Source: Gongronella butleri
Taxonomy: Eukaryota; Mucoromycota; Mucoromycetes; Mucorales; Cunninghamellaceae
Reading direction: 5' to 3'
Assembly (NCBI GenBank): GCA_025201375.1
Contig: JAIWZP010000001.1
Coordinates: 978,501-1,042,500, forward strand
DNA length: 64,000 nt
In this document: one piece after another, positions 46,506-54,752 of the stretch
Position numbering within the stretch: the first letter of the stretch is position 1
Layout: each line of letters begins with the position of its first letter
Translations under genes and position numbers: made by a program
The notes under the pieces: model-generated
The model's database searches: none
Told to the model about the DNA's origin: nothing
What the model saw: the letters and a program-made list of their open reading frames with translations, nothing else

Positions 46506-48221
46506 TCAAGAAAATTGGATGGAAAGGTTCGTGAGAGAGGTGCATGCATAAACGGTGGCAGATTGATGGAAGCAGAGACTATTAAAGGCGCAGTTGACGG
46601 GAGAATCATCAAAAACGAATCGAGGGGACTCGCCATTGGCTAGTTGGTTCTTGTAGTGTTCAAGTCGCTCCAGCAAAATAGGCATGTCATCGGCGGGCAG
46701 TGTGCGAGCGACTTTGTGCAGTGAATCAGGCCGCCAGATTGTTACGCTCGGGCCAGTCGCATGTCGAATATCTTGCAGAACAATCTGCAAACCATGTCTG
46801 TCTTGCCGTGTAACTAGTGTGTCGACGTGAACAGGCAGAGACAACCAATGGAAATTTTCACCTGCATCTTCAAACAAATAGAACAGCACGTCCGTCCATG
46901 GATTTTGGGGCTTTACCAAAGGCGTGAACTGCAACGTTTCAAAGCTATGGTCATTGAAAAAGAAGTTTTTGGCGGTTGGCAGCTGCAGCAAGAGCTGCTC
47001 CAGTGTGCCAGGGGAATGGAACAAGCATGAGTCAAAGCGGAGAAACTTGACAGGGGAAAATGGTTGCTTCAGCAATGGACAGCGCATCCGAAAATGATCG
47101 AGATGGATTGTCTCCAGTTGAGGGGCATTCAGAGACCATGGAGCACTCCAGGAAGGGGTCTTGTAAAAGGGAGCCCACTCAGCAATGCACAACGACTTGG
47201 CGTCCTCAAGTGGCAAGAATGCCAAAAGATCCAGGCAATTGGCATTCAAAACCAAAGAATTCAACGCGCGAGTGCCATTGCCAGCTTGAAAAATGGACCG
47301 ACTTGTAAAATCACCATCCAAAGAGCGCGCAAACGTCAAATCAATGGCTGTGATTGATAACTTTTGCGGACAGACGACATTGCCTGGAATGCGTGCGTGA
47401 TCGAGCGGCGTGAGGCTGCCATGAATGTCTTTGCTGCTCTGCAGGTCAAGCTGCAATTCCAGGCTGTCGAGGTTTGGCATCAGATACAGCAAAAAGTAAA
47501 CCAGATCCATGATGTTGCATGGCTCGGCTTGAGGAGGTTGCTTGTAAAAGATGTCAAGGCACAATCGACGAATGCTAGGACTCTGGCGCTCCTTTTCAAG
47601 GGATTCATAAACGAATGGACGCAACGGCTGGCTATTCACTTGGTCACTGGTAAGACATTCGATGCGAAAATCACGCAAGACTGGAAAATTGCGCACAATC
47701 ACCAAGACAAGATGCAAATCCTCGGGATTGTTGTCGCTCCATCGAATGTGGATCTTTTGCAAGGCTGTGGAAAAATGAGGCGCGATCGATCGCATCTCCT
47801 CTGATCTCGCCGTGAGGTCAATGAGGCCAGGCAGGCAGACAAGCTTAGACAGAGTGGTAGGGTTGCATTCAGCAAAAAAAACGTTGAATACCGTTTCCAA
47901 TTCGAGCTCAAGATCGTGAACATTTTCAAGATAGGGGAGAAGATGGTTGACAAAATCAAGTATCTCGCAAACTCTGTTTTCCCACACGTCGTCGTCTGTC
48001 AAATACACCAAGAGTCTCTTGATGGCAAGCTGCATGGTGCCACCGGCATTGAGATGTTGTATCATTGGTTGTAAACGATCAAAACGAAAGATGATGTTGT
48101 CAGAAGCGACCTTGCTAGCAATTTGACACCAAACTCGGCTGACAAGACGCGCCTCAAGCATGTCGCGAGTCTGGACACGTTCCAAAACCATGCTCACGAG
48201 CTCGAACGGCAAGGAATTCAT
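46506..48221 (-). CDS. F-box protein with LRR-like region
   Basis: Single exon, 571 residues. ATG at 48221 chosen because the F-box starts at once (MNSLPFELVSMVLERVQ, MLEARLVSRVWCQIASKVA). The remaining ~500 residues contain irregular Leu-rich segments (VHDLELELETVF, FPVLRDFRIECL, LDSLELQLDLQ, APQLETIHLDHF, VKFLRFDSCLF), typical of fungal F-box proteins with LRR-like solenoids. It likely binds Skp1 as an SCF receptor, with substrate unknown. It differs in sequence from the F-box gene at 7394. Confidence 0.85.
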   Translation of the reverse strand: MNSLPFELVSMVLERVQTRDMLEARLVSRVWCQIASKVASDNIIFRFDRLQPMIQHLNAGGTMQLAIKRLLVYLTDDDVWENRVCEILDFVNHLLPYLENVHDLELELETVFNVFFAECNPTTLSKLVCLPGLIDLTARSEEMRSIAPHFSTALQKIHIRWSDNNPEDLHLVLVIVRNFPVLRDFRIECLTSDQVNSQPLRPFVYESLEKERQSPSIRRLCLDIFYKQPPQAEPCNIMDLVYFLLYLMPNLDSLELQLDLQSSKDIHGSLTPLDHARIPGNVVCPQKLSITAIDLTFARSLDGDFTSRSIFQAGNGTRALNSLVLNANCLDLLAFLPLEDAKSLCIAEWAPFYKTPSWSAPWSLNAPQLETIHLDHFRMRCPLLKQPFSPVKFLRFDSCLFHSPGTLEQLLLQLPTAKNFFFNDHSFETLQFTPLVKPQNPWTDVLFYLFEDAGENFHWLSLPVHVDTLVTRQDRHGLQIVLQDIRHATGPSVTIWRPDSLHKVARTLPADDMPILLERLEHYKNQLANGESPRFVFDDSPVNCAFNSLCFHQSATVYACTSLTNLSIQFS

Positions 48222-48824
48222 CAGATAAACGCAGAAAAAAATGGAACAAAAAAAGGGCGAGAAAGAAGAAAAGGAAGAAAGAGAGGGAAGACAAAAAAAA
48301 AAAAGAGAGATGCTAAAAAAAAAAAAAAGGAACAGGGGCAGACGGATGAAGGGGGATTTTGCATGGTCGTACAAACACACAATGCTCTAGCCAATGCCTT
48401 TTTCAACACTAATTCCCACACCTACCCCTTACCATTTCATCAGCAAATGAACCTTTGTTCGCACAAAATTGCTCAAGACAAAATCAAATGAATGCAGTAA
48501 AATCATGAGTTGCTCGATCTTTATTTATAGAAAAGTCATCAAGCTTGAATTGAGGTTGCCCCGTCCCGCTGAATCTTGCAATCCCTGAATTTTCTCATTT
48601 GAGTCGACCTCAAAAAGACAATTCTTGGAAAAAAAAATCAGCATTTAATCGCTTTTGCTCATTTTCCATACAAGCTTCAAGTACTGTAAAAATTTGGCAA
48701 ACATCACACGGCTGGAAAGCGATGCTTTTTGGGCTTCATATACATACTGTACTCCTATCGAGGTTCAGCGACGGACAAATGTCGTACTGTACGCGCACGC
48801 TCAATATTGATGAAACATATTAAC

Positions 48825-49200
48825 GCGGAAATGATAGCACGCGTCAGTTTCTGTCCACTGAGGTCGAAACATGGACAGATCATTCAAACGCTTTATTTGT
48901 GTGCAAATATCCAAAAACGGATAAAATTTGTGCTTTTGTGCATTTTCTCGTGCACTTGCAGAGATACTGTACTGACAGATTTTTTTCACGCTTGCGGAAG
49001 CTCAGATTGGTGAACATGGACAGGCAGCAAGTAGAGTCGAGCCAACATCAAGTCTTCCAAACCAAAATCGAAAAAGCGAGTTTAATAAAGAGTAGTCATT
49101 TCACACCACGTCGCCGAGATCTGAACGTGATGATTCCAAATATCCAAAACACAAGCGCTTTTATCGCGTTTGGTCGCTGATTCATTTGACTGTATTGAGG
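48825..49200. repeat. Mosaic repeat, copy C part 1
   Basis: Matches 12310-12540 and 20120-20470 (GAAATGATAGCACGCGTCAG, CACTGAG.TCGAAACATGGAC, TTGTGCATTTTCTCG, TTTTTTTCACGC, CAAGCGCTTTTATCGCGTTT). Carries TACTGTA at 48965, where copy B has different bases. 49200-50560 has no supported gene and is dotted with TACTGTA/TACAGTA motifs. Confidence 0.75.
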
Positions 49201-49485
49201 TGATTCCAGCGACTCGTACTCATGTCAAGAAAAACCGACCAATTGACCCTGAAATGTTGCAAAAATGGAGGAGCTGCTCGAGTTGTTAAAGATCATTGAG
49301 GTCACGAATGCATCAAGCTTCCCCCGTCGACATGCCGTTCCTGAAGCACCAAGCACGCCAAAAGGTCAAATATGCAAAAGAAGACTCAATATGATGATAT
49401 GGAGGAGACGACGCCCATCACCTTTTCCAGTGGATGGTTTGAAAAATTCGCTAAGCGCCATGGATTGTCCAGATCATCGATCTTT

Positions 49486-49521
49486 TACTGTACCTACTGT
49501 ACAGTACTGTACAGTACAGTA
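49486..49521. repeat. Stacked TA-CNG-TA footprint array
   Basis: 49495-49521 reads TA followed by five consecutive (CTG/CAG)+TA units: CTG, CAG, CTG, CAG, CAG. A further TACTGTA lies just before it at 49486-49492. This is what repeated insertion and excision of a TA-targeting transposon at the same site would leave. Confidence 0.7.
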
Positions 49522-50589
49522 TATTTTTCTTGCTTTTTCACATTTCACAACAGACAAACGGCAGCAATAACGATGATGCGGTCCATGTCGTAGACCAAGA
49601 GACGCAATCTCTGTTAGGCCCCCAGATCCGCAGCACAGAAGATTGCAGATCACTCTATTTTATTTTTCTTTTTTACGCGCTCGCTGCGCCATCTCTGATC
49701 TAGATGACGCTCCTCGCGCTTCCATAGACCTTTCCAAACGCCCATCTTTCCATCTACCTTTCCAAACGCCCACATTCCATCTTGCACGTTCCAAAAGGTC
49801 AAAACGCCAATCATGATCCATACAAAACGCTCATCTACAATTGCCAAGACGCAATGGACCATTCCAGATCGAAACATCCAAATAGACGCGTCTTGCCGCA
49901 GGCTTCATATTAGAACATTCCCTTAAATTTCAAAACTATAAAAGGACACCCGCTTTTTTGCGGATGTCCTTCCCCTTTTTCCTTACCTCTTCCATCTGTT
50001 ATTCTTCCGCTTGTGCCCTCCTCTCTCTCTTGCTCAATAAAACGATGCCGTATTACAACAAGTTTGTGCTGACTTCTCCTCACGTGGCTACCCCCTCGAC
50101 GGGCCATGACAATCTCACATTGGTCGTTGAGTGATGTTTGGCGAGGATGCGGCACGACAGGCATGCAGCGCCGTGGTGGACGAGCAGAGCCGGAGCAGAA
50201 AAAGTTCCTGATTGCTGTGATGGAATCGCTCGATTGCAACCACGAGCTTGATTTCGACATCATTGACGCCAAGATGATACTGTAAAGGCCAAATACTACT
50301 GGTAAAATCGCAGCAACCAAAGACGACAAGAGATTATATAAAGATACTGTATTGAGCATACAGTAGCATGATGGTGGCGTTCAATCTACAATCAAGTTCC
50401 TCATACAGTCATACTGTACATCTGTACGTACTGTACAGTATTTTACGTAATTTTTCTGCTTCACAATAAAAACTGATGATTCCATCCACTGCAACAACAG
50501 GCACCGGACACTGACCCCTGCACTTTCATTCAAAAAACTGAGTTTTGCCGACTTTAGTTACTGTATTCTCTTCTGACTTGCATGCGTAC

Positions 50590-51192
50590 ACACTCACCAG
50601 CCTGGGCTGCAACCCACTCCACATCATCACATCATCATTAACAACGCTCAAAAATGTGCAAAATAAAAAAATAAAAAAATTTATGCAATGCACGAAACTT
50701 AATTTGGACGTGTCAAACCTTAAATTTTTGCAAAAAAAAACTTGCCCAAAGTAGGCAATTTTCTCAGTCGATTGGCATTCATGCGTCACTCTTTGGAATT
50801 TTTCTTGCTTTGGGGCGGCGACCTGCCATTTTGTCTGCCAATAGCAAATCGTCGGAGTCACCTGTTTGGGATGCATTGATCATCGGAGTTCAAAATTCGC
50901 CAAATTTGGCATTTTCTGAGATTGAAATGTGTGACCCCTGAGTGACCCCTGAATTTTCATACTGTAAGCGGTCGCAGCGCTTTGAGGGTTTACCGTAAGC
51001 TTTTTTGTTACAAATTTTGCTCTGAGTCCGATGCGGCTATTTTTGAGTGGGGTCGACTATGCAAATGGCGCGATGAATGCAAAATAGTACAAATACGATA
51101 GACCAGTAGGGCTGTAGGAGGGATTTGGTACCATTTTCGAGTCCAAAAAAAATCGGGCGGGTCCGTCTTGACTCTTCTTGAGCACTGGGCTA
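50590..51192. repeat. Mosaic repeat, copy C part 2
   Basis: Closely matches 11620-12168 (AAATTTTTGCAAAAAAA, TGTTTGGGATGCATTGATCA, GAGATTGAAATGTGTGACCC, GAATGCAAAATAGTACAAAT). Homology ends abruptly after GAGCACTGGGCTA at about 51192, where copy A continues with TAGTTTACGCCG. It contains TA-targeted small insertions absent from copy A at 50960, 50994 and 51090. Confidence 0.8.
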
Positions 51193-51199
51193 CTACTAG

Positions 51200-51350
51200 C
51201 TAGTGTTGAATACTATCGATGAATCGGTTTGGTTTTTTTGTAAAACCGAAACCGAATCGATAATATTTTCGAGAACCGAAACCGAATCGATAACGTTATC
51301 GATAACCGAAACCGAATCGTTAAAAACCGATTCAATTTGGTTTTGGCACG
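51200..51350. repeat. Subterminal repeat array, probable transposon end
   Basis: GAAACCGAATCG occurs three times (about 51248, 51277, 51309), separated by ATAA... spacers, with inverted partners GAATCGGTTTGG (51220) and ACCGATTCAATTTGG (51326). It lies just beyond the 3' end of the hAT-like coding region and just inside the break in mosaic repeat copy C. hAT elements commonly carry such subterminal motifs for transposase binding. No matching opposite end was found in the window. Confidence 0.55.
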
Positions 51351-51544
51351 CAACAAGTTCTAGAGCAACCGTTTTTAGGGTACAGAATTTTATTACTGTA
51401 GCAACAAAACATGAAATCAGCAAAGTAGAAGAAAGGACACCAGAACACGAAAAAAGAGAGCGAGAGCAAAAAAAAAAAAAGCAAGGCGGGGGACAATGGA
51501 TGAGAGCGAGAGCCAGACAGATTCAAGCAAAAAGGGGACACAAT

Positions 51545-53780
51545 TCACCAATTATCGCTGCTGCCCTGGTGCGTGCCGAGCCAGCTGCGCAACAGCATCA
51601 GTTGGCGAATCCTTTCGCCAGAAAGCCGACTGCGCGTGTGGGGTAGCAGCAGGCGGGCCTGCAAAAACACGCGTTCGCTGGGAGTCGACGTCGCTGGCAC
51701 ACAGAGATACCGTAGTCGGCCGCCAAGTTGGCCAGGTGCGGCCGCCTCGCCACCGTACGCGCCCAGAAGGTGAGCGGATCGACCATGCCGCGGGGCTCAC
51801 TGTTGTAGGCCATGAGCTCGTCGGACATACCTACACGGCGCAGGGATGCCAAAAATATCGCCAATAGGGTCTTGGGCCCCCGCGGCCACCGCGTGTTCCT
51901 CCACGCTGCCGAGCAGCTCTTGCGTGCTCGGCTCATGGCCATTGGGCATCTCCACGCAGCAATACTCGTGCCAATGAGCTGTGACCGTCTCAATAACCTG
52001 CTGCTGGTACGCGACGTCCCAGTTGTTGGCAGGATCTGCCCACCACTGCATGCGCATGCGCGGGTCCACGGCAGTGGCGACAGCATACACCGGCGTAAGA
52101 TCTGTTTTGCCATAATAATGGCAAAGCTTGTCTCTCGCCCGCCCGCACGGCGTCTCCAGCTGCCGCAGGATGCGCGCTTGCGCGACCGCGTCTTCGGAGG
52201 GGAAATATGCCAAGTCGTTTAGCAGCTCCTCGTCAATGGCAGCGGGTTCGCCAAACTCGCTACAAAAACAACGGGAGTAAGCATCACCAGATTTTTTTTT
52301 TTTACTGTACCTTTCGAAAGCAAACGTCCTGGTCCCATTGGGTGGGCCAAATCTGATTACATCGTCGATATAGTGCCACAAATTGTGCACATTGATCTGC
52401 ACGGCCAGGTCGTGTTCTTCGGCATACTTGTCGAAATCCAAGCAAAATGCTCGCAGGTGGCGCCTCGCCTTTGTCAGCTCTTCAACGTCGATCATGGGAT
52501 TCATGAGAATGCGCATTCTTGCCACAAACTTCATCCACATGTCAAGTTCGAAATCGAGCCCCTTGTCCTTGAGCAACGGCGGCAGCAACACGACTCTGTA
52601 GACAAACGTCCACGACACGAGTTGGTCCGCAGTAAAATTGGACATGGTCTTCAGCTTGTCTGGGCAGGCTGTCATCCCTGGAGACATTTTGATCGATCGT
52701 GCCTTTTCTGCGAATTCTTTTCGGACGGCGGCCGTAAGGACATTCCGCTCCATGAGCTCCTCGATGAAAAAGCGCGCAACACCAAGCCATGCACCGTGCA
52801 TAATGTCGTATGTCAAAGCGATAATCATTCCGAGTTAAGGGAGCCTGCTCAGCTGAGACAAAAAAAAAAAAGATTGTGTAAGCATACACGCATTGACTTT
52901 TTTTTTTTTTTTTTTTTTTTACCTCGCTCCAGCGCACCCCGTACTGGTCCTCAATCGCCTCGCGCTCCTGGCTGCTGCGTGCATTCTTCCACAGCGTGGC
53001 TCGGCGCCGGTGTTCTTGTCCGTCACCGATTTCCAACGATGTGCTTCGGCAAAATTGCCGTAACGGCGGTCCTTGCGCATTTTTGGACCGTTACTCGCCG
53101 GAGGATTGCTGGTGGTGGAATTGGCGGAGGTGGGGAGACGGTCCACACGCTTTGGCTTGGCTTTGGACTGCACCTCTTTTTCGGGAAACGCGAAATCACA
53201 CCTTGGACAGCCTCGTATAGCCCCATGCGCCTTGAGACCCACAATTTTTCGTGCAGCGGGTAGATCGCACGCAATGTTGAACAAGCTGACTCGAACACGC
53301 CGCGGCCTCAAACCTGTCTGAGCCAGGGGGATCATCAATTCCGGCAACATTGACATCCATCTCCACGCCGTCCCAAAGCAAAAGCAAATCGTCCACCATT
53401 TTTTCCAAGTACAAGTTGATCTCCTGCGTGTTTGGTTCCGATGGCCCTGGCAGCATCCCCCCAAGCGCGATAGAGTCGGCCAAAAAGCGATATAGCCTTG
53501 GGATGTTATTGATGGCCATGTAGATGGCGCCGACCGAGTACGTGACCCGCTCATAAACTTCCATCCAATCCAGATTGATCGAGATCTGGAAACTCTGTGG
53601 CAGCCAGGATCGTGGTATGATAGAAAAAAAAAAGAATTCGTGAGAAATAAGTTGCTGGGCACCTTTTTTTGTATGCGTAGTCGTCCAACGACTTTGAAAA
53701 CACGACTTACAAGCTCGTCATCGACCAGTCGGAAAATTACGATGTCGGTGCTTGTACACATGGGCCGCAGCGCAGGCCAA
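51545..53780 (-). pseudogene. Decayed transposase: Tnp2-type N-terminal half, hAT-type C-terminal half
   Basis: Exons with sound GT-AG introns encode, in order, IFRLVDDEL/FQISINLDWMEVYERVTY, YSVGAIYMAINNIPRLYRF, MLPGPSEPN, CDLPAARKIVGLKAHGAIRG, GCPRCDF, and LTYDIMHGAWLGVA: the Tnp2/Transposase_21 pattern of EnSpm/CACTA-like elements. After FGPPNGTRTFAFE the text changes to hAT features: YYGKTDLTPVYAVATAVDPR with a W-rich stretch, then DPLTFWARTVARRPHLANLA and the C-terminal dimerisation region. It is disrupted: frameshift near 53000, in-frame TAA at 52835-52837, one extra T (51851-51855), extra dinucleotide at 51698-51703. The donor at ~52308 carries an inserted TACAGTA motif. Non-functional as assembled. 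Confidence 0.75.
52303..52309 (-). other. TACAGTA motif inside an intron donor
   Basis: The donor reads AG|GTACAGTAAAAAAA. Removing CAGTA restores GTAAAAAAA, the donor form common in this window, so this looks like a footprint inserted at the splice site. Confidence 0.5.
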
Positions 53781-54103
53781 TTGGGCTTTCATGCGAGCCA
53801 AATTTGTCAAGAACAGCTTGCTTCGCCTTTTGATAGCCCCGCGCGCTAGTGCCATTGACAAATTGCACATGGAAGCGGCTGTCTTTCTCTTAAAAAAAAA
53901 AAGAGAGACAGATACCGCCGTGTACAAGCAAGGCTGGCTCTCGTACAGGTTGGCGATCTGTCCAGTCGTCCCTTCATAAAGGCGGCCGGGAAAGTTTCTA
54001 TCGAGAGAAGCCATGAAATAATACAAAAGGGGCGATTAAAGCCGGAAATTTGGGCCAATTGCTCCCATTTGCTTTACCTGTTTGCTCCAGTTGCACGATG
54101 AGA

Positions 54104-54106
<3 letters not shown>

Positions 54107-54193
<87 letters not shown>
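54107..54193. repeat. Poly(A)87 tract
   Basis: An uninterrupted A run of about 87 nt, between the two decayed mobile-element genes. 53990-54750 otherwise has no supported gene. Confidence 0.9.
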
Positions 54194-54194
<1 letters not shown>

Positions 54195-54752
54195 AGAAAA
54201 AAAAAGGGGGGGGGAGAAAGAAAAAGAAAAGAAATTGGAAGTCCGGGACGCGACGGAAAAGGGGCATTCGATGCATTTTATATCTTTCTTGCTTGTCGTT
54301 CTCTTTTTTCTCTCGCCTGTCGCTCTGTTTCTCTTTTTCTTTTTTTTTGTATCATATGATGGCCAAAGCATGAGCAATAGGAGAGAAACAAAATGCGTAC
54401 AATTGCATGGAAGAGCTTTGCGCCTCTCTCTCCCCTTTTTTATTTCTTATTCGCACACTTTTTTTTTTTTTTTTTTTTTTTTTTGCATATCGTAGGCCAC
54501 CACACAACTGTCTCGTCGCTCGCACCTGTTCAGGGTGCTGGACATAGCCCTCCATCAGCATTTACAGGCACACGGCGACATAAAAGTGCGCAAAGCAAAA
54601 GTTTTGAATATTTGGACGCGACTCAGACCGGGCTTGTGCTTATTTTTTATTAATATTGAACGACGTATGAGAAAACCCGGGAAAGGAATAGAAAGGAAAA
54701 AAGAATGAGAAAAGGGGGAACAAGAAGAAAGAGAGGGAGAGAAGAAAAAAAT

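Noticed and set aside
49495..49521. Interpretation of the CTG/CAG-TA array as an ordinary microsatellite
   Set aside because: Units alternate irregularly between CTG and CAG, single units are scattered through the same region, and aligned repeat copies show clean 5-bp insertions at TA.
51203..51646. Plus-strand 147-residue frame with repeated TETESI text
   Set aside because: The repeats come from the GAAACCGAATCG subterminal DNA array; the rest is antisense to the hAT-like relic.
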